Shown here in pieces: positions 9,515-18,553 of a DNA stretch of 64,000 nucleotides. Every line of letters starts with the position of its first letter. Position 1 is the stretch's first letter. The position numbers were made by a program, and so were the translations under genes. The notes below the pieces were generated by a model that saw nothing but the letters and a program-made list of their open reading frames with translations, was not told the DNA's origin and ran no database searches. Source of the DNA: an uncultured Clostridium sp. GTDB lineage: Bacteria; Bacillota_I; Bacilli_A; RF39; UBA660. The stretch covers positions 62,001 through 126,000 of the forward strand of contig CAMNJQ010000065.1 in assembly GCA_946541575.1 (NCBI GenBank), read 5' to 3'.

Positions 9515-9850
9515 TTATTTTTTTAACTTTTTTAAATTATCATACTGCTTATACATATATTGCACAGAATTTTCCAAATAATAGTAATGAAAAATATAAG
9601 GAATTAAAAGACATAAGAATAATAAAAATAAGAAGAAAACTCCTATACTATAATTAGTAACAACAAAAAATAAAGAAAATAAAGTTAATATAGAAAATAG
9701 AATAGTAACTAAAAGATGAATTAATCTCTCGTGCATAAAAAAATTAATTTTAATAAGATGTTCTTCTAACAAATTATCTATATCTTTATTATTTCCTTCT
9801 TCAATGATTCTATCAATTTTATTAATATACTCTTTCATATAATTTTTCAT
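9515..9850 (-). CDS. Small membrane protein of unknown function
   Basis: I do not recognise this 111-residue protein. Residues 1-40 form a charged, probably helical cytoplasmic part (many Glu/Lys, LLEEHLIKI). Two strong membrane helices follow (about 43-65 and 69-90), then a short basic tail ending KKLKK. An AGAGGT site precedes the ATG. It has its own extended -10 promoter and is divergent from the glycosyltransferase gene. Confidence 0.65.
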   Translation of the reverse strand: MKNYMKEYINKIDRIIEEGNNKDIDNLLEEHLIKINFFMHERLIHLLVTILFSILTLFSLFFVVTNYSIGVFFLFLLFLCLLIPYIFHYYYLENSVQYMYKQYDNLKKLKK

Positions 9851-9871
9851 TTATACCTCTCTAATATAATA

Positions 9872-9915
9872 ATTATAACATATTTATACAAATATTTTTT
9901 ATATTATGTTATAAT
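9872..9915. promoter_or_regulatory. Divergent pair of TGTTATAAT promoters
   Basis: Minus strand: TGTTATAAT at 9880-9872, serving the small membrane gene. Plus strand: TGTTATAAT at 9907-9915, serving the glycosyltransferase. Both are exact TGN extended -10 elements, with only poor -35 candidates. Confidence 0.65.
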
Positions 9916-9942
9916 AAAAATTAGAATGATTGGGGTGTAAAT

Positions 9943-11382
9943 ATGATAGATCTTTCTTTAATTGTTTTTGGAAAAAACAATGATATAAAACAAGATAAAA
10001 ATGTAGAAATAATATATACAAGTGAAACACAAAAAATAGGTGAAATTGTAAATAATTCTAAAGGAAAATATGTGGCTTTCATTAAAGAAGAAGACAATAT
10101 TTCAAAAGATTATTTAGAAACAGTTTTGAAAAAGACTAAACAAGAATTTGATTGTTGTTTTATAAATTATGAAATTCTATATAAATATAAAAATAACATT
10201 AAACCATCAACAACCGAATCAGAATTAAAAACAATTAAACCATATTATGGTGAATATATTTGGTCATTTATATTTAAAAAGGAAAAACTATTAAAAGTAT
10301 TAGAAAATACTAAAAAAGTAGGATTTGATAAAAGAATTGATGATATATTTCAAACAACTACATCAATTGGAAAAATAATATATTTTCATAATCCAAAAGC
10401 AAAAAATATTATAAAAAAATTTCCATATACAGACATTAAAAGAGAAATAAAATTAGATAATATTATATATGTGGGAATAGGTTGTAGTGGAAAGTTCAAT
10501 GGTTACGTCAGTTGGGTTAGAAATATTGGAAAATGTTTTGGAAAAAAATATAAAATTGGACTTATGTATAAAGAAATGACAGAAGAATCTATAGAAGAGT
10601 TCTCTCAATATTTTACATGTATAAAACTATTAAATGATACAAACTACATATGTGATAGATTATGTACAACATATTCAGATTATTTTTACCCCAAAAATAT
10701 AATTCCTTTAGAAAGAAACTATATGTTTATACATGGAAATATGAGTGATTTTAAAAATGCACGTAAATATTATGATAATATATATACTGATTATGTTGCT
10801 GTATCAAAAGTATCAGAAGAAAAAGCTAAAGGCTATTTTCCAACCGATAAAATCTATCATATTATAAATCCAATCAAAATTAATGACAGAATTAAACCAC
10901 ACCTAAAACTAACATCAGCATTTAAATATAGTGATGTAAAAAGGCCTGATAGAGTTGAATTAATGGCAAAAATTCTTAATGAATTAGATATACCATTTAC
11001 ATGGAATGTATTTACAGATTCAAAAGAAAACACTTGTGAATCTAATGGATTAATATTTAGAAAAAGAACTAGTAATCCAATTCCTTACATAAATGATAGT
11101 GACTATTTCGTACATTTAAGCGATAGTGAAGCAATGCCATATTGTGTTATGGAAGCACTAGCAACAAACACAAAAGTAGTAGTCACTCCACTCGAAGCTT
11201 ATGATGAATTAGGGCTAGTTAATAACAAAAATGCAATAATCATTCCATTTGATTACTTTAAAAAAGAAAATGAAGAAAAGCTAAAAAAAATAATATTAAA
11301 AATGTATAAAGAAAAAGAAAAAGAAGTAAATTATTACATTGACGAAAGACTATGGTCAGGATATAAAGATGTATTCAAATAA
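9943..11382 (+). CDS. Two-part glycosyltransferase-like protein
   Basis: 479 residues. The N-terminal part (1-150) resembles a shortened GT-A/GT2-type fold: NSKGKYVAFIKEEDNISKDY corresponds to the donor-loop region of family 2 enzymes, but the usual DxD is not clear. The C-terminal part (165-470) is GT-B/GT4-like: a G-rich start (YVGIGCSGKFNG), then SDYFVHLSDSEAMPYCVMEA, the E-x7-E type donor-binding motif of GT4. No signal peptide or membrane helix is seen, so it is probably cytoplasmic. It is the only plus-strand gene left of the origin. It has its own promoter and terminator and ends against a convergent gene. The acceptor is unknown. Confidence 0.7.
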   Translation: MIDLSLIVFGKNNDIKQDKNVEIIYTSETQKIGEIVNNSKGKYVAFIKEEDNISKDYLETVLKKTKQEFDCCFINYEILYKYKNNIKPSTTESELKTIKPYYGEYIWSFIFKKEKLLKVLENTKKVGFDKRIDDIFQTTTSIGKIIYFHNPKAKNIIKKFPYTDIKREIKLDNIIYVGIGCSGKFNGYVSWVRNIGKCFGKKYKIGLMYKEMTEESIEEFSQYFTCIKLLNDTNYICDRLCTTYSDYFYPKNIIPLERNYMFIHGNMSDFKNARKYYDNIYTDYVAVSKVSEEKAKGYFPTDKIYHIINPIKINDRIKPHLKLTSAFKYSDVKRPDRVELMAKILNELDIPFTWNVFTDSKENTCESNGLIFRKRTSNPIPYINDSDYFVHLSDSEAMPYCVMEALATNTKVVVTPLEAYDELGLVNNKNAIIIPFDYFKKENEEKLKKIILKMYKEKEKEVNYYIDERLWSGYKDVFK

Positions 11383-11387
11383 TAAAA

Positions 11388-11425
11388 AGCTGAAATACTT
11401 TTAATGTATTTCAGCTATTTTTATT
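11388..11425. terminator. Bidirectional intrinsic terminator
   Basis: A perfect 11-bp stem (11388-11398 with 11406-11416) and 7-base loop, flanked by ATTTTTATTTT on the plus side and an A-rich stretch on the other. It separates the convergent glycosyltransferase and M23 hydrolase genes. Confidence 0.85.
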
Positions 11426-12652
11426 TTATCTAGAACTCCAAGAATTATATGTTCCTTTAGGAAATGTAATCAAGTTTCTAACATTATATCCATTTTTCAT
11501 TAAATTCTTTGCATAACTATCATAAGCACTCCAACGATAACAATTCTTATCTGAAGAATTATAAAGTCGACATGGGAATACTTCCATATGTAAATGAACA
11601 CCAAAAGCATATCCAGTATCACCCATATAGCCAATGTACTGATTACTTGTTATCTTTTGACCAACATATATTCCAGGGGCATATGAACTCATATGTACAT
11701 ATAAAGACGTATAATACTTCCTATCATTGATATTATAATGTTCAATAGTAACACAAAGAGCACCATAACTATCTCTATATATTGAAGTTATAACACCATC
11801 TGCAATTGGATATATTTTTTCTTTTCTACCATTTTTACTTCCAATATCAACAGCACGATGTGAATAAGAAGGTTTATAATACATCTCTTGTGTAACATAT
11901 CCAGTTACTGTAGGTCTTCTAAATACACCAGTTCCAGCACCTTGAACAGCACAATCAACTCCAATTACATCATTAGTTTTACATCCTAGATTCTTATAAT
12001 AATTAACTTGCTTTTCATATATTTCAATTTCTTTTTCAATACTTACTCCACCAGCAGATAATGATTCTTTCTTTTCACCCAAAGAAACAATATTATTTTC
12101 TAGTTGTTTTTCAGTAGAAGCAATTTTTACTTTTCTAGCATCTATCTCTTCTTGTCTTTTAGCATTGTCCTTATTAATTTGTTCCAAATTACTTATTACT
12201 TTTTTATTATAATCAACTATTTCCTTAACTATATAACTTCTATTAATAAGCTCTGTAATAGATGTAGCTTTAAATACATAATCAATATATACATTTTTCC
12301 CATTAGACATTTGCATATATTCAAGTATTTGCTTTGATTCTGATAATTTATCTTTTATTTCAAACTTATGTTTCTCAATTTCTTCAGTTAATTTCTTAAT
12401 TTCTTCAGTTAAAGCTAAAGTTTCATTTTTTAATTTTTCAATTTGATTTTGAGAATAAATTATTTCACTTTGTGTTTTATTAATTGCATTTTTATTATCA
12501 CTAGCCTCTTTTTTTGCTTGTGCAAGCTTTTCTTCATAATATCCTAAAGTTTGATTATTAGCAGCATAAGAATTAAATGGAAAGAATAACGCAACTATAG
12601 TATAAATACTTAAAGATATAACTAATAATTTCTTACCAATCTTTTTCATCAT
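11426..12652 (-). CDS. FtsEX-linked M23 (LytM) peptidoglycan hydrolase
   Basis: 408 residues. A signal peptide (cleavage likely after NSYA, residue about 30) is followed by a coiled coil from about 35 to 220 and an M23 domain at the C-terminus. The zinc ligands HxxxD (SHRAVD) and HLH (GVHLHMEV) are present, so the domain looks catalytically competent. The layout matches EnvC/PcsB-type hydrolases or regulators, in which FtsEX acts through the coiled coil. Its start overlaps the ftsX stop (ATGA), which supports that partnership. Likely function: septal or side-wall peptide cleavage controlled by FtsEX. Confidence 0.88.
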   Translation of the reverse strand: MMKKIGKKLLVISLSIYTIVALFFPFNSYAANNQTLGYYEEKLAQAKKEASDNKNAINKTQSEIIYSQNQIEKLKNETLALTEEIKKLTEEIEKHKFEIKDKLSESKQILEYMQMSNGKNVYIDYVFKATSITELINRSYIVKEIVDYNKKVISNLEQINKDNAKRQEEIDARKVKIASTEKQLENNIVSLGEKKESLSAGGVSIEKEIEIYEKQVNYYKNLGCKTNDVIGVDCAVQGAGTGVFRRPTVTGYVTQEMYYKPSYSHRAVDIGSKNGRKEKIYPIADGVITSIYRDSYGALCVTIEHYNINDRKYYTSLYVHMSSYAPGIYVGQKITSNQYIGYMGDTGYAFGVHLHMEVFPCRLYNSSDKNCYRWSAYDSYAKNLMKNGYNVRNLITFPKGTYNSWSSR

Positions 12653-13554
12653 ACTTTTAAATACTTCCTTACTGCTCTACTACTTCCAAACATACCAACT
12701 ACTACTCCAATAACACCTACTATTAGTGAAACTAAGTAAATAAATGGTTGTGGATTAATAAATTCAAGCCAAAAAGTCATAAAATGACCATCATCTAATC
12801 TTTCATAAAAAGCTTTATATCCAAAGATTGTTATTATAATTGGAACAACTGATCCTAAAAGACCTATTATAAATCCTTCAATTATAAATGGAGTTTTAAT
12901 AGTTAAATTACTAGCACCAACTACCCTCATTATTGATATTTCTCTTTTTCTAGAGAATATAGTTAACTTAATTGTATTAACAATTAAGAATACTGTAACA
13001 ATAATTAATATGATAGCTACACCAAAAGCAATTTTACCAGCTATATCAAATAAGTTGATCATTTTAGTAACTGTTTCATCACCATAATCAGCTGAATCAA
13101 CATTTTTAAGTGCTTTAATTCTTTCTCTTGTTTGTTTAATTAACTTAACATCTTTAACATTTAAATCATATCTGTAATGGAATATTTCATTTTCATTATC
13201 AATTAATTCTCCTACAGTACTTAAAAAGTCATCCTCTTCAATTAAAGCTTGTTTTCGCTCTTCTGGAGTTTGCTTTTGAAAATCGCTTTCAACATTTTCT
13301 ATTTTAGCAAGCTCGGCTTCAAATTCTTGTATTTCTTCATCAGTCACACCCAAAGATAAATAAGTAACAATAGTAACATTGTCACCTGCTTTGTTAGAAA
13401 AGTTTTCAACATTAAATGCTACAAGTAAAGCAAGTGCAACAATTATTAAAGTAATACTTATACAAGAGATTGATGCTATCGATAACGACATATTTCTATG
13501 AACACTCTTAAAAGCATCACGAACTCCTGTTCTAATCATTCTAAATAGCTTCAT
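12649..13554 (-). CDS. ftsX: Cell-division ABC transporter permease-like FtsX
   Basis: FtsX is the membrane partner of the FtsE ATPase and transmits ATP hydrolysis to an external murein hydrolase. The 301 residues show four membrane helices (about 25-47, 172-195, 220-245, 270-292) with a large extracellular loop between the first two. Characteristic segments are FSRKREISIMRVVGAS and IEGFIIGLLGS. The gene overlaps ftsE by 14 bases and the M23 gene by 4, forming a coupled three-gene unit. Confidence 0.95.
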   Translation of the reverse strand: MKLFRMIRTGVRDAFKSVHRNMSLSIASISCISITLIIVALALLVAFNVENFSNKAGDNVTIVTYLSLGVTDEEIQEFEAELAKIENVESDFQKQTPEERKQALIEEDDFLSTVGELIDNENEIFHYRYDLNVKDVKLIKQTRERIKALKNVDSADYGDETVTKMINLFDIAGKIAFGVAIILIIVTVFLIVNTIKLTIFSRKREISIMRVVGASNLTIKTPFIIEGFIIGLLGSVVPIIITIFGYKAFYERLDDGHFMTFWLEFINPQPFIYLVSLIVGVIGVVVGMFGSSRAVRKYLKV

Positions 13555-14242
13555 TATCGTACTTCCCTTCTTCAGTATCCTTGAAGATTCTTCCTTCTTT
13601 TATAGATATTACTCTCTTCTTAAATTTATTAACTATCTTTTCATCATGAGTAGCCATAATAACTGTTGTACCAGTTGTATTATTAATATCTTCAAGTACT
13701 TTAACTATTTCAAGACTCATTTTAGAATCCAAATTACCTGTTGGTTCATCACATAAAATGAGTTTAGGATTATTAACTATTGCTCTTGCTATTGCAACAC
13801 GTTGTTGCTCTCCTCCTGATAATTCATCCGGATAATTTCTTATTTTTCCTTTCAAACCAACTAACTCCAATGCCCTTAAAGTTTTAACTCTAATTTCACT
13901 ACTTTTAGCACCTATTGATTCAAGTGCAAAAGCAACATTTTCATATACAGTTAACTTAGGAAGCAAACGATAATCTTGAAAGACAATTCCAAGTTTTCTT
14001 CTTAATTTATACACCCTACTATTTCTTAATCTAGCAACATTTATTCCTCCTACAAATATTTCACCTTTTGTAGGTTTCTCTTCTCTATAAAGCATTTTAA
14101 TTAATGTAGATTTACCACTACCTGATCCACCTATAATAAAAACAAATTCGCCCTTTTGAATCTTTAAATTTAAATCATAAATAGCAGTTACACCATTTTT
14201 ATATTTCTTGTTTACACCATTTAGAGATATTAATTCTGACAT
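13541..14242 (-). CDS. ftsE: Cell-division ATP-binding protein FtsE
   Basis: ABC-type ATPase, 233 residues. Walker A is GGSGSGKSTLIKM (about 38-50), the Q-loop FQDYRLLP, the signature LSGGEQQRVAIARA near 140, and Walker B LILCDEPTGNLD. The FQDYRLLP stretch is typical of FtsE. A GAGGTG site precedes the ATG, with an extended -10 promoter about 25 bases upstream. First gene of ftsE-ftsX-M23 hydrolase. Confidence 0.96.
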   Translation of the reverse strand: MSELISLNGVNKKYKNGVTAIYDLNLKIQKGEFVFIIGGSGSGKSTLIKMLYREEKPTKGEIFVGGINVARLRNSRVYKLRRKLGIVFQDYRLLPKLTVYENVAFALESIGAKSSEIRVKTLRALELVGLKGKIRNYPDELSGGEQQRVAIARAIVNNPKLILCDEPTGNLDSKMSLEIVKVLEDINNTTGTTVIMATHDEKIVNKFKKRVISIKEGRIFKDTEEGKYDNEAI

Positions 14243-14265
14243 CTAATCACCTCTATTCTTGTTAT

Positions 14266-14274
14266 ATTATAACA
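14266..14274 (-). promoter_or_regulatory. Extended -10 promoter for ftsE
   Basis: TGTTATAAT read 14274-14266. A second identical nonamer lies at 14324-14316. Neither has a good -35. Both sit between yitT and ftsE. Confidence 0.6.
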
Positions 14275-14328
14275 CATTGATATATAAAAAGCTACGAATA
14301 TCATTGTATTTACACATTATAACATATT

Positions 14329-15183
14329 TTACGCTCCACCAATTACTTCATAAGCATCACATACAACAAAAAATGCATCTTTATCTATTTTATTTATGCC
14401 TTCTTTCATTAAATAGTATTCTCTTGTAGGAATTACACAAAATACCATTTTTTGATTTTCTTTAGAATATCCTCCAACTGCATCAATAACTGTAACTCCA
14501 TGTCCCAAGTTCTTTATAATAAAGTTTTTTACTTCTGAAGTTTTTTCTGTAACAATATAAAATGCCTTAGCATTTCCGACACCTAAAATAACTCTATCAG
14601 TCATCGTAGTCATAATATATAAAACAACTAAAGTATAAATAAACATTGTAAGTCCAAATACAAAAATAGAACTAGATACTATTAAAATATCTACCACAAG
14701 CATTGCCTTGCCTAAACTAATTTTGAAAAACTTATGTAATATTTGATTAATAATATCTGTTCCTCCAGTTGTAAAACCTGCTTTATAAACTAATCCTAAT
14801 CCAACACCACCTAAAAATCCTCCAAATATAGATGCAAGTAATAAATCTACATCTTCAAAAGAAATATAAGCAGTAAATAAATTAGATATTTCCAAAAAAA
14901 CTGGAAGAAGTAAGGATCCTAAAATAGAGCCAACAGTCTTTTCTTTACCTAGAACAAAAAAACTTAAAACAAGTAGTAACATTGATACAACAAAAATAAA
15001 AATAGATGTATCAAAATTAAACAATTCTTTAAATACAATAGCAATTCCAGAAACACCACCAAAAACTAAATTATTAGGTAATAAAAAGAAAGTAAAGGCT
15101 ATTGAGAATAAGGAAAGACCTGTAACAAAGCATAAATACCTAAACATATTTTTTTTATTAAAGAAACTATTCACTGCTTTCAT
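14329..15183 (-). CDS. YitT-family membrane protein (DUF161/DUF2179)
   Basis: 284 residues. About five to six membrane helices occupy residues 12-195, with GGVSGIAIVFKE and GGTDIINQIL, the repeated glycine motifs of the YitT family. A cytoplasmic DUF2179 domain (about 200-280) ends in VVCDAYEVIGGA. Function in the family is not settled. The 5' end overlaps prfB by 17 bases, so the gene is coupled to RF2. Confidence 0.88.
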   Translation of the reverse strand: MKAVNSFFNKKNMFRYLCFVTGLSLFSIAFTFFLLPNNLVFGGVSGIAIVFKELFNFDTSIFIFVVSMLLLVLSFFVLGKEKTVGSILGSLLLPVFLEISNLFTAYISFEDVDLLLASIFGGFLGGVGLGLVYKAGFTTGGTDIINQILHKFFKISLGKAMLVVDILIVSSSIFVFGLTMFIYTLVVLYIMTTMTDRVILGVGNAKAFYIVTEKTSEVKNFIIKNLGHGVTVIDAVGGYSKENQKMVFCVIPTREYYLMKEGINKIDKDAFFVVCDAYEVIGGA

Positions 15184-16271
15184 TTTTATACTCCTTTAAC
15201 ATAGATTCAATAAACATATCTAAATCTCCGTCCAATACCTTTAATACATCACTCGTTTCACATTTTGTTCTGTGATCTTTCACCATCGAATAAGGATGCA
15301 TAACATAACTTCTTATTTGTGAACCAAATTCAATATTTTTTTGTTCTCCCTTAATACTATTTAACTCATTTTCTTTCTTTTCAAGTTCTAATACTTTTAA
15401 TTTGTTTCTTAAAATATTTAAAGCATGTTCTTTATTTTGTAGCTGGCTTCTTTCATTTTGACAAGTTACTACAATCTTTGTTGGTAAATGTGTAATCCTA
15501 ACTGCTGAATCAGTTGTATTAACTCCTTGTCCACCATTTCCACTAGATCTATATACATCAATTTTCAAATCTTTCTCATCAATTACTATATCACTAGATT
15601 CTTCAAGTACTGGAGTTGCTAATACAGAAGCAAATGAAGTATGCCTTTTATGATTAGCATCAAACGGAGATAATCTAACTAATCTATGAATTCCCTTTTC
15701 GCATTTTAAATAACCATATGCATACATACCTTTTATAAGTAAAGATACACTTTTTATACCAACTTCTTCACCTTCTTGATAATCCAAAATTTCATATTTA
15801 TAATTTTTTAAATCACACCATCTTAAATACATTCTATATATCATCATTGCCCAATCACAAGCTTCAGTACCGCCAGCACCAGAATGAATTTCTAAAATAC
15901 AATTATTCTTGTCATAATCGTCATCTAATAAATAATAAAGCTCAAACTTATTAAGAGATTTTAAAAGTTCATTATATTCAGTTTCGATTAATTCTCTAGT
16001 CTCTTCATCTTCACCACTAGATAACAATTCCTCTAATCCTTTGATATTACTATCAAGATTAGACATTTCTTTAACAATATTTTTTAACTCACTTAATTCC
16101 TGTACAACAAAAGAACTCCTTTCTTGATTATCCCAGAATCCAGCTTTATTCATTTCACCTTCAAGCTCTTTAATTTTATTATTTTTTGACTCTATGTCAA
16201 AGTAACCCCCATAAACTTTTTATTCTAAGATTAGCATCACTTATACTTTTTCGCAATTCATAAAGTTCCAT
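15167..16271 (-). CDS. prfB: Peptide chain release factor 2, expressed by programmed +1 frameshift
   Basis: RF2 reads UGA and UAA stops. The zero-frame start is the ATG at 16271 (MELYELRK) after GAGGTG. Twenty-four codons later the frame hits CTT TGA C, where RF2 genes shift +1. The joined product is 367 residues, the normal RF2 length. The main frame shows the SPF-type tripeptide region RLSPFDANHKRHTSF and the catalytic GGQ (SSGNGGQGVNTTDSAVR). Starting at the internal ATG at 16153 would lose about 39 residues. RF2 levels control the shift, since low RF2 gives slow termination at TGA and more shifting. Followed by yitT with a 17-base overlap. Confidence 0.97.
16196..16212 (-). promoter_or_regulatory. 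RF2 programmed +1 frameshift site
   Basis: Minus strand: an internal Shine-Dalgarno-like GGGGG (16210-16206), three bases, then CTT (16202-16200), TGA (16199-16197) and C. The short spacing and the CTTTGAC core are the canonical autoregulatory signal of prfB. Confidence 0.95.
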
Positions 16272-16289
16272 ATCATACACCTCATAAAA

Positions 16290-16298
16290 ATTATAACA
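16290..16298 (-). promoter_or_regulatory. Extended -10 promoter for prfB
   Basis: TGTTATAAT read 16298-16290, about 19 bases before the prfB ATG. The transcript leader would be only about a dozen bases. It directly follows the clpC-like terminator hairpin. Confidence 0.65.
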
Positions 16299-16299
16299 T

Positions 16300-16319
16300 A
16301 TAAAAAGGCTTAATTAAGC
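16300..16319 (-). terminator. Terminator of the clpC-like gene
   Basis: GGCTTAATTAAGCC palindrome containing the stop codon, followed by TTTTTATA on the RNA strand. Confidence 0.7.
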
Positions 16320-18461
16320 CAAAGATAAACAATATTTTTCAATTAAAAAATCAATATTTTTACATCCATTAGATTTATAGTCACATTCATTAATTATTTT
16401 ATTAATAATTTTATCATTATTTGAATTAAGTTTTCTTTTAATAACTAATTTTATCTGAGATAAAGTTAATTCATTAAATTCAAATACTTTAGTTACTTTA
16501 GAAAATAAAGAAGTATCATCTAAATTATTAATAGTATTATTGAATCCAACAGATCTACTATTATTATAATTAACATTAAATACTATAAAACAATTATTAA
16601 AGAAATATTTACAACCACAACAATCCATAAAATATCCTGTTTCTATTATTTGATATATTATCTTTTTAACTTCAAAACAACATGAATCAAAATTATCAAA
16701 TATAATTAATGAAATTGGATTTTCTTTAATTGATTCAAATACACCATTTTTAGAGTTATAACCTATATTAGACCCTAATATTTTATTTATTGAATATTCA
16801 TTAGTATATTCGTTTAAATTAATTCTAATTGTATTATTGAATACTTTTTCGCTTAGTAAACTAAGTACATAATTTCTTCCATTTCCAATCTTCCCATAGA
16901 AGACTACAGAAATAGGTCTATTAATTATATAATCAGTAATAAAGATTTGTTTTATTTTATCAAATATTCCATTGATAATTTCTTCTTGACCAATAACAAG
17001 TGAATTAAATTCATTTACTTTCTTCTTATAAATACTTAATGCTTTATTTTTATTACATAATTCTATACCTAGTTTAATACTTAAAACATTATCTACATCT
17101 TCTTTTCTTACTTTCTTTATTTTATTTAAATTAATTAGATTACAATTAATCTTTGATTCTATTTCACGTTCATTTTCTCTATATTTTAATGCTTCTTCAT
17201 AATTATTATGTTTTAAACACTTATTCTTTTCAATTATTATATCTTTTAAATCTTTCTTTAATCTAATATTAACTAATTCATCACTATCTAAAGAAGAAGA
17301 TACTTTAGAACAAACTTCATCTAAAACATCTATAGATTTATCAGGTTCTTTTTTATATAAAAAATATTTTTTTGAAACATTTATTATATATTTTAAAATA
17401 TCATCATCTACTATTACTTTATGAAATTTTTCATAAATAGGCTTTAACTTTTTTAATACATCCATTAAAATATCTTCTTTTATTTCATTAACAGTGATTA
17501 TTTGAAAACGTCTTGATAAAGCCTTATCATCTTCTATATATTTTTTATATTCATCAATAGTAGTTGCACCAATTATTTTTATATTTCCCCTTGATAATGC
17601 AGGTTTTAATATATTACTAGCATCAATTGCACCATCAGACCCACCTGCACCAACTAAAGTATGGATTTCATCAATAAAAATAATTATATTTGAATTATTC
17701 TCTGCTTCTTTAATAATTTTTAATAATTTTTCTTCAAACTCTCCTCTATATTTAGTTCCAGAAACTAAACTTGCCATTGAAATTGAATAAATCTTTTTTC
17801 CAATTAATTTGTTTGGAACATCTTCATCAACTATTTTTTTTGCTAAACCTTCAACAATTGCAGTTTTACCAACTCCTGGAGCACCAACTAGCAAAGGATT
17901 ACTTTTATTTTTTCTAAGTAAAATATCTATAAGCCTAGATATTTCATCATCACGTCCAACTACTGGATCAAATTTTGATTCCTCTACTAATTTATTTAAA
18001 TTAGCACCAATTTCCTCTATATATTTAGGCTTTACTTCTTTAATAGTATTATTTGAAATTAGATTAGCAACCTCATCTAAATCCAAATTAAGCAATAAAA
18101 AAATACGATATGCTACTCCTTCTCCTTCATTTAAAAGAGAAAGAAAAAAAGTATTCAATGTAACATCTGTCTTGCTATCTTGAGATATTAACATCGAATC
18201 CTCTAGTATTTTTTTAACAAGAGGAGTAAAAACAAATAAATTTTTTGATTCATTGCCATATCCAACTAATTCAATTAAATTTTTTTTAAAAGAACTATAA
18301 TTTATTTTAAATTTATTTAAAATATTAGAAATATTGTTTTCCCTCTTTAAAATAGACAAAACAATATGCTCAGTTCCTACAAAAGAATGCTTAAGGCTAT
18401 GCATTTCTTTTCTTGCATCAACTAATATTTTTTTTAATTCATCAGAAAAGTTAGAAAACAT
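16314..18461 (-). CDS. clpC: ClpC/ClpB-type AAA+ protein with degenerate D2 domain
   Basis: 715 residues from the ATG at 18461, with AAAGGGG before it. An N-terminal Clp_N-like domain (HSFVGTEHIVLSIL) is followed by D1 with intact Walker A GAPGVGKT (about 193-200), Walker B IIFIDE and sensor GATTIDEYK. The middle region is short, as in ClpC. D2 (from about 490, VIGQEEII) is abnormal. The Walker A site reads GKIGNGRN (about 523-530) where GxxGxGKT is expected, and Walker B reads IIFDN instead of LLDE. The PEFINRID arginine-finger region is lost, and the pore loop keeps GY (GSNIGYNS). A VGF tripeptide like the ClpC loop that docks ClpP is still present (about 638-640). Monocistronic. Probably an ATPase driven by D1 alone. 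Confidence 0.85.
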   Translation of the reverse strand: MFSNFSDELKKILVDARKEMHSLKHSFVGTEHIVLSILKRENNISNILNKFKINYSSFKKNLIELVGYGNESKNLFVFTPLVKKILEDSMLISQDSKTDVTLNTFFLSLLNEGEGVAYRIFLLLNLDLDEVANLISNNTIKEVKPKYIEEIGANLNKLVEESKFDPVVGRDDEISRLIDILLRKNKSNPLLVGAPGVGKTAIVEGLAKKIVDEDVPNKLIGKKIYSISMASLVSGTKYRGEFEEKLLKIIKEAENNSNIIIFIDEIHTLVGAGGSDGAIDASNILKPALSRGNIKIIGATTIDEYKKYIEDDKALSRRFQIITVNEIKEDILMDVLKKLKPIYEKFHKVIVDDDILKYIINVSKKYFLYKKEPDKSIDVLDEVCSKVSSSLDSDELVNIRLKKDLKDIIIEKNKCLKHNNYEEALKYRENEREIESKINCNLINLNKIKKVRKEDVDNVLSIKLGIELCNKNKALSIYKKKVNEFNSLVIGQEEIINGIFDKIKQIFITDYIINRPISVVFYGKIGNGRNYVLSLLSEKVFNNTIRINLNEYTNEYSINKILGSNIGYNSKNGVFESIKENPISLIIFDNFDSCCFEVKKIIYQIIETGYFMDCCGCKYFFNNCFIVFNVNYNNSRSVGFNNTINNLDDTSLFSKVTKVFEFNELTLSQIKLVIKRKLNSNNDKIINKIINECDYKSNGCKNIDFLIEKYCLSLA

Positions 18462-18518
18462 AAATTCCCCTTTCACAACATCATATGATAATTATGTTTT
18501 ATCTTTTCCATTTATAAA

Positions 18519-18553
18519 CAAAAAAAGCTGATATTTTAAATATCAACTTTATA
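18519..18553 (-). terminator. Terminator of the YfcC-type carrier gene
   Basis: Minus strand: AGTTGATATTT/AAATATCAGCT hairpin followed by TTTTTT, overlapping the 3' end of the carrier gene. Confidence 0.7.

Noticed and set aside
15167-16153. prfB as a 328-residue protein from the internal ATG
   Set aside because: The CTTTGAC site and the in-place leader frame upstream show that the true product is 367 residues made by frameshifting.
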